Positions 15,868-24,094 of a stretch of 64,000 nt of DNA are shown here, piece by piece (the stretch's first letter is position 1; each line of letters starts with the position of its first letter). Origin of the DNA: Aliarcobacter trophiarum LMG 25534 (lineage in GTDB: Bacteria; Campylobacterota; Campylobacteria; Campylobacterales; Arcobacteraceae); contig NZ_CP031367.1 of assembly GCF_003355515.1 (NCBI RefSeq), positions 682,001 through 746,000 on the forward strand, written 5' to 3'. The notes under the pieces are model-generated. The model was given only the letters and a program-made list of their open reading frames with translations. It did not search any database and had not been told where the DNA came from. The position numbers and the translations under genes are program-made.

Positions 15868-15930
15868 AAAAAAAGGTAAAGCTTTATAAAAGCCTTACCT
15901 TTAGTTATTAATAAGCCCAAAAGGGCTTAT
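15868..15930 (-). terminator. Double terminator after trbM
   Basis: Two hairpins follow the trbM stop. The first is ATAAGCCC-AAAA-GGGCTTAT (perfect 8-bp stem, 15911-15930). The second is an imperfect stem AAAGGTAA...TTACCTTT (15872-15902) followed on the minus strand by a seven-base U run. Confidence 0.8.
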
Positions 15931-15936
15931 TGGGTA

Positions 15937-16614
15937 TTAGTTTTTAAACCAACAAGTTTTTGAAAATGGAACTTTTTTGTAATATACTGTATAACCACCT
16001 GAATCACTATCACTATAATAAATAGTATGTTGTAAATTTGATGGTAAATTTCTATATTCTGAATATGAAATTTGCTGTAATTTAGAACTTAAATCCCATT
16101 CTAATTGAGTGTAAAATTCACCTGTACATTTATAAATAGGTCTTTTTATATCTGTATAAGAGTGATTATATAAAGAGTTACATTGACTTGGTACAGTTGG
16201 GTTTACTCTGTAAGCTGTATAATATTTACCTAAACTTTCATAACTATCAACTTCTATTCTTTGATTTAATGCTTCTGCTGTACATTCTCTACCATCAGTC
16301 ATAGGTAAAACATTATCTCTTAAATCTGCGAATTTCTCATCTTTTTTATCAGCACCATCAACAGGACAAAGATTTAAAAAATTTTGTCTTGCTTTGATTG
16401 TATCTTGTGGTTTTTTAGCTTTGATACTAAAATACTTTTGAATACTCTCATTACATTCATCAGGTCTTTGTCCTGAACTTAAACACAAAATTGCTTCACA
16501 GGCTAATTTTGTATCACCTGTTAGCATATCAGATGGACTACTCGAATTATCTGAATTTTCTGAACTAAAAACAAAGCTACTCAATAAAAGAGTTAATGCA
16601 ATTTTCTTAAACAT
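15937..16614 (-). CDS. trbM: TrbM-like exported transfer protein
   Basis: 225 aa. A signal peptide (MFKKIALTLLLSSFVFSSEN) is followed by the TrbM signature: LTGDTKLACEAILCLSSGQR, P-x-E-C, YFSIKAKKPQDTIKARQ and FLNLCP. Six or more cysteines (CEAILC, C at NECN, LCP, RECT, SQCN, KCT, TCW) suggest disulfides formed in the periplasm. TrbM proteins are needed for full conjugation in several systems, but their exact role is not well defined. The gene is monocistronic: a strong double terminator follows and a conserved hairpin leader (16652-16700), shared with virB2, precedes it. Confidence 0.85.
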   Translation of the reverse strand: MFKKIALTLLLSSFVFSSENSDNSSSPSDMLTGDTKLACEAILCLSSGQRPDECNESIQKYFSIKAKKPQDTIKARQNFLNLCPVDGADKKDEKFADLRDNVLPMTDGRECTAEALNQRIEVDSYESLGKYYTAYRVNPTVPSQCNSLYNHSYTDIKRPIYKCTGEFYTQLEWDLSSKLQQISYSEYRNLPSNLQHTIYYSDSDSGGYTVYYKKVPFSKTCWFKN

Positions 16615-16651
16615 TTTAATTTTCCTTTTTGTGATTTTAGATTGTGATTTT

Positions 16652-16700
16652 GAACTTGAAAAAATTGATCCACTAAAGATGGATTATATTTTTCAAGTTC
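16652..16700 (-). promoter_or_regulatory. Duplicated hairpin leader, copy 1 (trbM)
   Basis: Outer arms GAACTTGAAAAA / TTTTTCAAGTTC enclose an inner stem ATCCA-TCTTTAG-TGGAT (minus-strand reading). The 49-bp element is identical to 28604-28651 upstream of virB2 except for one base in a T run. Both copies lead into similar TAAAATCACAAAAAGGAAAAT sequence ending at the ribosome binding site. A cis-acting RNA or operator is likely. Confidence 0.7.
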
Positions 16701-16717
16701 TTTTGATTTAATACCTG

Positions 16718-16735
16718 GACCAATTAAAATTGGTC
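16718..16735. promoter_or_regulatory. Perfect palindrome after virD4
   Basis: GACCAATT-AA-AATTGGTC, perfect 8-bp arms, 10 bases past the virD4 stop. No U run follows on the minus strand, so it is either a weak terminator/3' end stabiliser or a protein-binding site for the trbM promoter. Confidence 0.5.
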
Positions 16736-16744
16736 TATGTATTT

Positions 16745-18589
16745 TTAAGCTACATTCATTGTTTGAACTGGAATATCAATATTAGTTTCATTTAATTGGA
16801 GAATTTTTTCCCAATCTTTATGAGTTGGATTTTTTATATTTCTCATATATGGTGAAACTTGTCTAAATTTACTAATAAAATATTCATCGTTATAATAAAA
16901 GGCTTTATTACATAAAATTGGCTTTTGATAATTCATCATTAATAGAGCTTTACTTTGTGGTAACTCCATCAATTCTTGTGGTAGCATTAAGGCTCTTCTT
17001 TGTTCACTAACAGAATGCGAAGAGCTACCAGCTTCAAGCATTTTTCCGTGATTATATGATTTTGAAACTGCTTTATAAGTTGTATCACCCAATCTTTTAG
17101 ATATTTTTTCGGCTTCTTCAAATTCATTAGGTGTATAATAAATCTTAACACCCATATTTTGAAGTAATGTATTTGCACCATCTTTCCCATAACCATCAGG
17201 TTTTTGTGCTTCAAGTTGTGATAAAGCTTGAAATATCATTAAAATTCTTAAATGGAAACCAGCAATATATGAAACACCTTTTTTAAGTATCGGCATATTT
17301 CCAATACTTGTAAACTCATCTAAGAGTAAAAGGCAAGTATATTTTAATTCAGGATTCTTTTGGGGTAACTCTTTAGTATTTACACTAAGTAACTGCGAAA
17401 AAAAGATATTTAAAATTGGTCTTGCGATTGCTAATTTATCAGGAGTAATACCTATAAAAATAGTCATTTTCTTTTTTCTTAAATCTCTTAAATCAAAATC
17501 ACTTTTTGCTGTTGCTGTTGTAATTGGCTGATTTCTATAAATCATTAAAGGAGCATTGAAACTACTCATTACCCCTGATTTTGTATTTTGACTATCTATT
17601 GAGAAATAACTCTCTAATTTTTCTTTAGTTCCTTTAGAAACCAATTCTAAATGCTCTAAGTATTCAAAAGTTTCATCAAGACCTGAAATTTTTGTGTCCT
17701 CTTCTTCTTCCTCTTCATTTTGAATTGTTAGATTAAATCCAGCACTTAAATTCAATAAACCACACATTGACCATTCAAGGGAAAGCTCATTTTCTTTCAA
17801 AAATTCTTGACCTTTTTCGGTTAAAGCTAAATCCCTATAAAGATAAGCAAGTCCAATAAAAAGATTTTGTGCCAATTGATTAAAAAATACTGTTGTACTA
17901 TCACCATCTGCTGGATAAAGCAAATTTACAAAATCTAGTAAATCATTATCCCTTGTTGTTTCATTCATTAAATCAATATATGTCAAAGGATTATATCTAT
18001 GAGTTCTAAAGTCAAAAGGATTAAACAAATAAACTTCTTGACCTAAAATATCCCTACGATATTTGCTTGAAAAATCGAAACATTCTTGTTTAATGTCAAG
18101 AACAACACAACTTTCTTCCCATTCCATTAAATTTGGAATAACAATACCAACCCCTTTACCACTTCTTGTAGGAGCTCCTAAAGCTAAGAACTCACTACTT
18201 TTCCATTTTAATAGTTTTCCATTGTCTAATTTGCCAACAACTAAACCTTTATCTTGCAATAATCCCATCTTTTCAATTTCTTGTTTATTTGAGAATCTAG
18301 CTTCACCGTGTAGACTTTTTTTATTTTTACCAAAATACATTAAAAGACCAATTGCTATACTCCAAAAAGAGAAACAATAAAAAATTGACTCCCAAACTCT
18401 AGGATAATTTCTTGTTATAGACTTGTAAGTAAATGTTAAATCATAATTATTGGCTATCTGGCTAAAAAGATTAAAACTAAAATAACCGTTTAAAAAAAAG
18501 ATTAAAAGACCACTTGAAAGGTAAGTGAAAAATAAAACAGAAAACAAAAAAAACAAAATACTTTTTTTATTCAGATTTTTCATTTTCAA
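16745..18589 (-). CDS. virD4: VirD4/TraG coupling protein
   Basis: 614 aa inner-membrane ATPase that recruits the relaxase-DNA complex to the secretion channel. There are two N-terminal membrane spans (about residues 10-35 and 68-87), Walker A GAPTRSGKGVG at 138-148 and Walker B LLLLDEFTSIG. Family motifs LDIKQECFD and SKRLGDTTY are also visible. A strongly acidic run of glutamates lies mid-protein within the all-alpha domain region and may contact substrates. It overlaps virB11 by 23 bases and ends the virB7-D4 operon. Its partners would be the relaxase and any protein carrying the FKP tail. Confidence 0.93.
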   Translation of the reverse strand: MKMKNLNKKSILFFLFSVLFFTYLSSGLLIFFLNGYFSFNLFSQIANNYDLTFTYKSITRNYPRVWESIFYCFSFWSIAIGLLMYFGKNKKSLHGEARFSNKQEIEKMGLLQDKGLVVGKLDNGKLLKWKSSEFLALGAPTRSGKGVGIVIPNLMEWEESCVVLDIKQECFDFSSKYRRDILGQEVYLFNPFDFRTHRYNPLTYIDLMNETTRDNDLLDFVNLLYPADGDSTTVFFNQLAQNLFIGLAYLYRDLALTEKGQEFLKENELSLEWSMCGLLNLSAGFNLTIQNEEEEEEDTKISGLDETFEYLEHLELVSKGTKEKLESYFSIDSQNTKSGVMSSFNAPLMIYRNQPITTATAKSDFDLRDLRKKKMTIFIGITPDKLAIARPILNIFFSQLLSVNTKELPQKNPELKYTCLLLLDEFTSIGNMPILKKGVSYIAGFHLRILMIFQALSQLEAQKPDGYGKDGANTLLQNMGVKIYYTPNEFEEAEKISKRLGDTTYKAVSKSYNHGKMLEAGSSSHSVSEQRRALMLPQELMELPQSKALLMMNYQKPILCNKAFYYNDEYFISKFRQVSPYMRNIKNPTHKDWEKILQLNETNIDIPVQTMNVA

Positions 18590-19589
18590 TACCTCTATAA
18601 TAACCTTTGCTAAAATATCTTACACCATTTTTACATTTGATATGAATTACAACATCAATAACATCTTTTAGATTTTTCTCAATAATTTCATAAGGTAACT
18701 TTTGTCCTTGTGGATTTTGTAAAATCATCAAAGCAAGTCGTGTAAAAGCTCCTTTTGAACTATTTGCGTGAATTGATGTAATACTTCCACCGTGACCACT
18801 ATTTAAAACATTCAAATAATCGTATGTTTCGCCACCTCTTAACTCTGCTAGAAGTATTCTATCAGGCTTCATTCTAAGACAACTTTTTAATAAAGTCGCA
18901 CTTGTAACAGGGTCGCCCTCTTTAGCTTCACTTGGATAAAAGAGCTGAACAAAGTTCTTATGATTATGAAAAGTTATCTCTTCTGTATCTTCAATAGTGA
19001 TTAATCTCTCTTCTAGTGGTATAAAATCAATTAAAGATTTCATAAATGTAGTTTTTCCACTTCCCGTAGCTCCAGCAATTACCAAATTTAAACCATATTT
19101 AACTGCTAGTGGTAAGAAAATAGCCCAATCCTCTTTTTTAAAAGAAGCTTCAAGCAATTGTTCATCACTAAAATTAGGGTCATAAACATAGTTATAATCT
19201 TTAATTAAACCTTGCTTTTTAAAATCTTCAAAGGTATATCTTACTTTTGATGGTTTTCTTATAGTTACTGATACTTTACCTTTTTTTGTTGCTGGTGAGA
19301 TAATAACCTGAACTCTCTCACCATCATTTAAACTAGCACTTAATATCGGTTTATTTGCTTTTAAAACATCTTCTTTAAAACTTGCAAGTGGAGTTCCAAA
19401 AGACATCATTTCAGAATTGCTTATCTCTCTTTTATCTTCACTCCATATTCCTTGACTGTTTTGTGTCCAAATACTTCCATCACCATTAAAACAAATTTCA
19501 TTTATACTATCATCTTCTAAATATTTACTAAATAATTGTTTAGTTTTTATTTCTAAAGACCTTGATTTATTTTCTGTATCTTTATTCAT
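18567..19589 (-). CDS. virB11: VirB11 ATPase
   Basis: 340 aa hexameric traffic ATPase on the cytoplasmic face of the type IV secretion system. The N-terminal domain is about residues 15-130. The ATPase domain has Walker A AGATGSGKTTFMK (173-181), an Asp box (LITIEDTEE), Walker B-like RILLAELRGGE and the His box GSITSIHANSSKGA. All catalytic residues look intact and the length is normal. It begins 3 bases after virB10 and overlaps virD4. Confidence 0.94.
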   Translation of the reverse strand: MNKDTENKSRSLEIKTKQLFSKYLEDDSINEICFNGDGSIWTQNSQGIWSEDKREISNSEMMSFGTPLASFKEDVLKANKPILSASLNDGERVQVIISPATKKGKVSVTIRKPSKVRYTFEDFKKQGLIKDYNYVYDPNFSDEQLLEASFKKEDWAIFLPLAVKYGLNLVIAGATGSGKTTFMKSLIDFIPLEERLITIEDTEEITFHNHKNFVQLFYPSEAKEGDPVTSATLLKSCLRMKPDRILLAELRGGETYDYLNVLNSGHGGSITSIHANSSKGAFTRLALMILQNPQGQKLPYEIIEKNLKDVIDVVIHIKCKNGVRYFSKGYYRGIENEKSE

Positions 19590-19592
19590 TTT

Positions 19593-20831
19593 TTACTTCT
19601 TTGTTAATTTATATACTTGTGAAAAATCAACATCACGATTTACATAAACACCAACTAAATCACCGTGTTGTTTATAAACAGTTGGTTTGATATTTATGAA
19701 TTTTTCAAGAGCAATTGAAGCGATGTTTGAAGCATTATCCCTTGAATTTTCAGTATAATCAATTTGAGTACCTGAATTATTATTTGATTTATTGCTAGTA
19801 AGTTCAGAAGCTAAAACATTGAATAAATCATCAACTGCTGATAGCATTATTGAACTTCCAAATCTCATTAACCATTTATGGTCGATTTCACCCTCTAAAC
19901 CAGCACCACCCAGTTCATCACTAGCACCACTATTAAGAGGAATTCTTAAATGTTGTGGAGTTCTTACCTCTTGCCATACTACAAAATATCTTGATGTTCC
20001 ATCGTTTGCTTGGTCGCCTTTATAAGTTCCAAAAAGCTTAGAGCCTTTTTCAATCAATAAAACATTTCCATTTGAAGAATAAACATTTTGGCTAATTGTA
20101 CAAGATGTACTTCCAGCAATTGCAGAAACAAATCTTGTATCAAGAGAACAACCAATATAACTACCTTTTGGTAAAAGTAAATCAGGATTAAATTCATTTA
20201 ATTTAGCAACCATTGGGCTATAAGTATCACCACTAAAATCTGCTCCACCACTTCCTTGTTGTTTATTGAAATTTTGCTCCATTTGTAAAAAATGTGCTTT
20301 TTGTTTTTCTAAATCATCAATTTGTGAATCATAAACTGTACTCTTACTATTTGTACCTGTTTTCCCACCACCATTTTGATTATTAACCATCGTTCCTGAT
20401 GTACCCTTAATAATTTGTGGTTTTGGAGGAGTAACTTTTGAAACTGCTGAAAAAATATCCTCTTCTTCTGCCTGAAAAGGATTTTGCTGTTCTTGATTTG
20501 TTGCAAAAGGGTTTTGTTGTGGCTCTTCTTTAGGTAAATCAACTTTTTTAAAGCTTTTAACATTTGTTGCTTCAACCTCTTTAACATCTTTTTCCTCTTT
20601 TCCACCTAAAACATTTTTAAGTAAAGTAACAATAATTAAAAGAATAATTATTGCTCCAATTATCATACCAACATAAAATTGGATTTTTTTAACAGTTGAA
20701 TTTTTATTTCCAACTAAATCAGTATTTGAAGAGTTATTGCCAAAATTTGGATTTTGAAAATTATGATTTACTTGATTTTCCTGTTGGTATTGATTTTCTT
20801 CATTGTGATTATTTTCCTGATTATTTTGCAT
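19593..20831 (-). CDS. virB10: VirB10 channel scaffold protein
   Basis: 412 aa. The order is: cytoplasmic Asn/Gln-rich N-terminus (QNNQENNHNEENQYQQENQ), one membrane helix around residues 48-70 (IQFYVGMIIGAIIILLIIV), a Pro/Gln-rich periplasmic linker, then the conserved beta-barrel domain (LLPKGSYIGCSLDTRFVSAI ... GVYVNRDVDFSQVY at the end). VirB10 spans inner and outer membranes and senses ATP use by VirB4/VirB11/VirD4. It overlaps virB9 by 11 bases. The reading frame looks complete. Confidence 0.92.
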   Translation of the reverse strand: MQNNQENNHNEENQYQQENQVNHNFQNPNFGNNSSNTDLVGNKNSTVKKIQFYVGMIIGAIIILLIIVTLLKNVLGGKEEKDVKEVEATNVKSFKKVDLPKEEPQQNPFATNQEQQNPFQAEEEDIFSAVSKVTPPKPQIIKGTSGTMVNNQNGGGKTGTNSKSTVYDSQIDDLEKQKAHFLQMEQNFNKQQGSGGADFSGDTYSPMVAKLNEFNPDLLLPKGSYIGCSLDTRFVSAIAGSTSCTISQNVYSSNGNVLLIEKGSKLFGTYKGDQANDGTSRYFVVWQEVRTPQHLRIPLNSGASDELGGAGLEGEIDHKWLMRFGSSIMLSAVDDLFNVLASELTSNKSNNNSGTQIDYTENSRDNASNIASIALEKFINIKPTVYKQHGDLVGVYVNRDVDFSQVYKLTKK

Positions 20832-21708
20832 TTATCACCTCTCTTTTGATTAATGGTGAATTTGTTGTTTTTGGCTCTTCAAGAGTATTAACTCCAAAGC
20901 TCTTATTTAAAATTCCAACAATTCTTTTTCCACTTCTTAAAACAATCTGTTTAGCTGTTTTTTGAATAACTAAAACATCATAATTTCCCTCTTTTTTAAT
21001 ATGATTATTTAAAATACTCTCTTTTTCATTTTCATATAAAAATACAGATGGAATATCTTTTGTACTATCAAATCCTAAATATGTAAATTGTCCATCATCG
21101 TATGCGAACGAGGGCGAAATATTTTCACTTTCAGGATTAATATTCATATAATAATCCCAATTTCTAGGAATAGCTGTTCGGTTTAATTCAGTTTGTACCT
21201 CTTGCTTTTCAACTTCTTTTTTCATTAAAGCTAGTTGCATATCTTCTTTTGCTTTTTCATCTGCTGGATAACTAAATGTAAATTTGAAAAAACTATTTTG
21301 TTCAACATTCAAATCAAGATTGAATATATATTCTCTCTTGTTTGTTAAAACTATTAAATTTGTTTTCCACTCATCAGGAGTTGGCTCAATTATAGATTTT
21401 TTATTAACAGTTTCACCAAATTCATCAACGGCAAAAGTTGATTCATAAGATTTTGGTTTAATAAAAATATAATTTCTTCTATCTTGAAAATCCCAACCTT
21501 GTGAAAATCCACTTGCCATATCAAGTATAACTTCATCAGGTGCAAATTGAACAACTGTTGTATATCCATTTTTACCATATATTTGAAATACATCATCTTT
21601 ATTAAAATCAGTATATACAACTCTTTTATCAAAAATTGTAGGTTTTGGAATTTCTATCCCCAAAAGAGAAGAAGCTCCAATCAAAGTAGCTAAAATTAAT
21701 TTTTTCAT
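20821..21708 (-). CDS. virB9: VirB9 outer-membrane core protein
   Basis: 295 aa with a signal peptide (MKKLILATLIGASSLLGIEI). The N-terminal beta domain contains NGYTTVVQFAPDEVILDMAS and RRNYIFIKPK. The C-terminal domain has FAYDDGQFTYLGFDSTKDIPSVF and SGKRIVGILNKSFG, the typical VirB9 end that contacts VirB7 and VirB10. A charged coiled segment (EKAKEDMQLALMKKEVEKQE) lies between the domains. It is located between virB8 and virB10, with overlaps at both ends. Confidence 0.92.
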   Translation of the reverse strand: MKKLILATLIGASSLLGIEIPKPTIFDKRVVYTDFNKDDVFQIYGKNGYTTVVQFAPDEVILDMASGFSQGWDFQDRRNYIFIKPKSYESTFAVDEFGETVNKKSIIEPTPDEWKTNLIVLTNKREYIFNLDLNVEQNSFFKFTFSYPADEKAKEDMQLALMKKEVEKQEVQTELNRTAIPRNWDYYMNINPESENISPSFAYDDGQFTYLGFDSTKDIPSVFLYENEKESILNNHIKKEGNYDVLVIQKTAKQIVLRSGKRIVGILNKSFGVNTLEEPKTTNSPLIKREVINAK

Positions 21709-22391
21709 TCTTTTATTTCCTCATCTATTCTATATGAATTAATAACAAATCCTAAAGGATTTTCAAGTCTTGACTTTGAATTTTGCTTCATAGGCAAGTA
21801 ATCATAAGTTAAAGTAATTACTTTTATGTTTTCTTTTGTATTGCTAGTAGTTAAATCTTTTTCTTTAGTTTGAACTCTGATTGTGCTTGTCTTAGTTCCA
21901 TTACTATCGTTTAACACAATAGATAAAATTTCGGCTTCAATTTCAAACTTATTTTTCAAAGTTTCATATCTTCCTGTTTTATCGGCAGTCATAAATTTAA
22001 TATAACTATCTGAAACTAATTTGCTTGAAAGCATTTGAGTTCTTTCATAATCTTGGTTTAGAGTATTATAATAATATTGTTCTCTAGTTTTTACATATCT
22101 AGCTATAAAGTGTTTATCTATTGCTTCATCTGTTTTCATCACTTGTTCTTGTAAATTTGTAACTACTTCAACAAATCCATTTTTATCCACTTTAACAGCA
22201 ACAACATCAACCCTTTTTAAAGGCAACATTACAACAATCGCAATAACCAAAAGAACAGTTACGAATAATGATATAATAGCAACGAGCCAAGCTCTTTTAT
22301 TACTTTTATTAATTAGATAACTTCTTGATGTTTCAAAATCTAAAGCATTGCTTTTATCAAAGTTATCATCTGTTACATACTTAGTTTTCAT
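21705..22391 (-). CDS. virB8: VirB8 inner-membrane assembly factor
   Basis: 228 aa. Short cytoplasmic N-terminus, one membrane helix at about residues 34-57 (AWLVAIISLFVTVLLVIAIV), then the periplasmic NTF2-like domain (VVTNLQEQVMKTDEAIDKHF, YVKTREQYYYNTLNQDYERT, and NPLGFVINSYRIDEE at the end). VirB8 nucleates channel assembly and contacts VirB9 and VirB10. It overlaps both neighbours by 4 bases. Normal length and intact. Confidence 0.92.
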   Translation of the reverse strand: MKTKYVTDDNFDKSNALDFETSRSYLINKSNKRAWLVAIISLFVTVLLVIAIVVMLPLKRVDVVAVKVDKNGFVEVVTNLQEQVMKTDEAIDKHFIARYVKTREQYYYNTLNQDYERTQMLSSKLVSDSYIKFMTADKTGRYETLKNKFEIEAEILSIVLNDSNGTKTSTIRVQTKEKDLTTSNTKENIKVITLTYDYLPMKQNSKSRLENPLGFVINSYRIDEEIKE

Positions 22392-22582
22392 TTTACCACC
22401 TTGTCATTTTTTACATTTTGAAAATCTGTATTTTTGTTAATTGGTAACCAATTATCATTTTCACTAAATATTTTTTTACTACTCACTTCATTTGTTACAT
22501 TTGATGCAGCTGAAACATTTTTATTGTTTGTGCAACCAATAAAAAATAAAGGCAGTAAAAATCCTAAAACTATATATTTCAT
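22388..22582 (-). CDS. virB7: VirB7-like lipoprotein
   Basis: 64 aa. The signal peptide ends in a lipobox, LFFIGC (Cys17), followed by a short polar chain with NDNWLPINKNTDF, similar to the VirB7 segment that inserts into VirB9. It is directly upstream of virB8 with a 4-base overlap. It is the first gene of the virB7-D4 operon, and the repeat array at 22604-22643 lies just before its ribosome binding site, so this operon's promoter is probably controlled there. Confidence 0.8.
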   Translation of the reverse strand: MKYIVLGFLLPLFFIGCTNNKNVSAASNVTNEVSSKKIFSENDNWLPINKNTDFQNVKNDKVVK

Positions 22583-22603
22583 TTTGTTTTCCCTTTTTTT
22601 AAA

Positions 22604-22643
22604 TATTTATTAATATCTATTAACATTAATAAATATTAATTAT
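22604..22643. repeat. 10-bp repeat array, site D
   Basis: TATTTATTAA, TATCTATTAA, CATTAATAAA, TATTAATTAT in exact register, immediately upstream of virB7. Same unit as sites A, B, C and E. Confidence 0.65.
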
Positions 22644-22663
22644 TGTTTTTTACAAAAAATCAG

Positions 22664-22699
22664 ACATAAAAAAAGGCAGAACTTAAAAGCTCTACCTTT
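22664..22699 (-). terminator. Terminator of the virB2-virB6 operon
   Basis: On the minus strand AAAGGUAGAGCUU pairs with AAGUUCUGCCUUU (about 12-13 bp with two G-U pairs), followed by seven U. It lies 21 bases after the virB6 stop and separates the two virB operons. Confidence 0.85.
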
Positions 22700-22720
22700 A
22701 TATATCTTTTCTAAATCCGT

Positions 22721-23653
22721 TTAAGTAGGTTTTGCAACTTTAGATTGTCTATAATCTTTAAATTGTTCAACAGCTTGTTTAATGTTTCCAGCACTTTGTT
22801 TATATTGTGATGGTGCTGATTGACTTCCAGTCACACCACTTTGTACCAATCTTTCTATACTAACAGTTCCAATCTTATCGGCAATTTCAACAGCGATTTT
22901 TATTAAACCAAATAATAATAATCCCATCACCAAACTTTGAAATCCAATAGCAAGAATATCGTACCCATCTGTAACACTAGATTGAGCTTTTGCTATATGG
23001 TCGCCATATTTTTGTGAAAATTGACTTAACATAAGCCCAACAACAAAAACCGTTAAAAGATTAGTTATAAATATTTGTAGCCATTGAGTGAATACATTTC
23101 TAAACCAAGGATATACCCAACTATATATAACTAAAGGAGCTAATAGCATTAATATTTTTAATGTTGTTCCTGTAATTACAACGATTAAAAATGATGGAAT
23201 AATCCCCAATAAGAAGCCTAAGAAAACCAAAATTATTGCTAAGACTGTTCCCGCGACAGATGAGCCACTATCCCAAAAAGAATATTTTTCAGAAATAACA
23301 GTAATTAACTTTACAGTTTCATTGAATTTTTCATCTAGGGCTGAATATAAATTTGTATTTCCCGACATTATATTGTGTAGATTTTCCATACCAATTTTGA
23401 TGGTATCTAAATAGCCATTTAGGTTTAAAGCAACACCAACAACCAACATTTTTATAGTAATATCCCAAATAAGTTCCCTTAAAGGCTCATTTGATTTACC
23501 AGCGAAAGATTGATAAGCTTTAAACATAATTTGTAAAGTGATTGTAATACCTATAAGAGAGGTCAATATTTCGACCACCTCTGTATTTGAAGAAGCAACT
23601 AAAAAATCAAAAAAAGAATCTATCCAATTTCCTATGGATTCAAAGAATCCCAT
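22721..23653 (-). CDS. virB6: VirB6/TrbL-type polytopic membrane protein
   Basis: 310 aa with at least five hydrophobic spans (for example VVEILTSLIGITITLQIMF, AGTVLAIILVFLGFLLGIIP, SFLIVVITGTTLKILMLLAP, ITNLLTVFVVGLMLSQF, LVMGLLLFGLIKIAVEIA). VirB6 forms part of the inner-membrane channel. The start codon at 23653 has no Shine-Dalgarno, and an in-frame stop lies a few codons upstream. Instead an 18-codon ORF with a good binding site overlaps it (23632-23688), suggesting coupled translation. Position between virB5/eex and virB7 matches pKM101-like order. Confidence 0.88.
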   Translation of the reverse strand: MGFFESIGNWIDSFFDFLVASSNTEVVEILTSLIGITITLQIMFKAYQSFAGKSNEPLRELIWDITIKMLVVGVALNLNGYLDTIKIGMENLHNIMSGNTNLYSALDEKFNETVKLITVISEKYSFWDSGSSVAGTVLAIILVFLGFLLGIIPSFLIVVITGTTLKILMLLAPLVIYSWVYPWFRNVFTQWLQIFITNLLTVFVVGLMLSQFSQKYGDHIAKAQSSVTDGYDILAIGFQSLVMGLLLFGLIKIAVEIADKIGTVSIERLVQSGVTGSQSAPSQYKQSAGNIKQAVEQFKDYRQSKVAKPT

Positions 23654-23688
23654 ACTTTCAACTTATTTTTAAATTTGTTTTTTCTCAT
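23632..23688 (-). CDS. 18-codon leader ORF overlapping the virB6 start
   Basis: ATG 23688 is preceded by TAGGAG at normal spacing. It encodes MRKNKFKNKLKVWDSLNP and stops at TAG 23632, 21 bases inside virB6 in another frame. It may deliver ribosomes to the virB6 start. Too short to claim a product function. Confidence 0.4.
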   Translation of the reverse strand: MRKNKFKNKLKVWDSLNP

Positions 23689-23709
23689 TTTAAACTCCTA
23701 ATATAGTTT

Positions 23710-23991
23710 TTAATAAGTTGGGATTTTCCCAACTGTTTTTTGTTTAGCTTTATTTGCTAAAGCTTTCCATTCATTTGTTTCTTTTAGTTCTTCAAACCAT
23801 ACATTTACATCTTGACCATATTTTTTTTCAAACATAGCTTTAGTTTCAGTCCATTCTTTGAAATAATTTTCAGGCTTTATTGATAACATCGTTTCTTTAA
23901 ATTCAACTTTTGCTTTATCATTTACATTTTCACTACAACCACTTAATAAAAGTGCTAGTGCTAAAGCTGTTCCAATAACTATTTTTTTCAT
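23710..23991 (-). CDS. Small lipoprotein, candidate entry-exclusion protein
   Basis: 93 aa. Signal peptide with lipobox LLLSGC (Cys19), then a soluble helical domain (KETMLSIKPENYFKEW ... WFEELKETNEWKALANKAK). It lies between virB5 and virB6, where pKM101 carries eex, whose lipoprotein blocks redundant transfer into cells that already hold the plasmid. The sequence itself shows no signature that proves exclusion. Repeat array E is directly upstream, so this gene and virB6 may have an additional regulated promoter inside the virB2-B6 operon. Confidence 0.65.
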   Translation of the reverse strand: MKKIVIGTALALALLLSGCSENVNDKAKVEFKETMLSIKPENYFKEWTETKAMFEKKYGQDVNVWFEELKETNEWKALANKAKQKTVGKIPTY

Positions 23992-24005
23992 TTTGTTTTT
24001 CCTTA

Positions 24006-24094
24006 TGTTAATTAATATACAAGAATAATATCATAAAATTATGTATTAATTGTGTATTAATAAATATTAATAAATATTAGTTAATATTAATTAA
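24006..24094. repeat. 10-bp repeat array, site E
   Basis: The clearest array: TATTAATTGTG (24044), TATTAATAAA, TATTAATAAA, TATTAGTTAA, TATTAATTAA (to 24094), continuing into TATTTT. A lone TGTTAATTAA lies at 24006-24015 nearer the lipoprotein gene. It fills the gap between virB5 and the lipoprotein gene. Confidence 0.7.
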
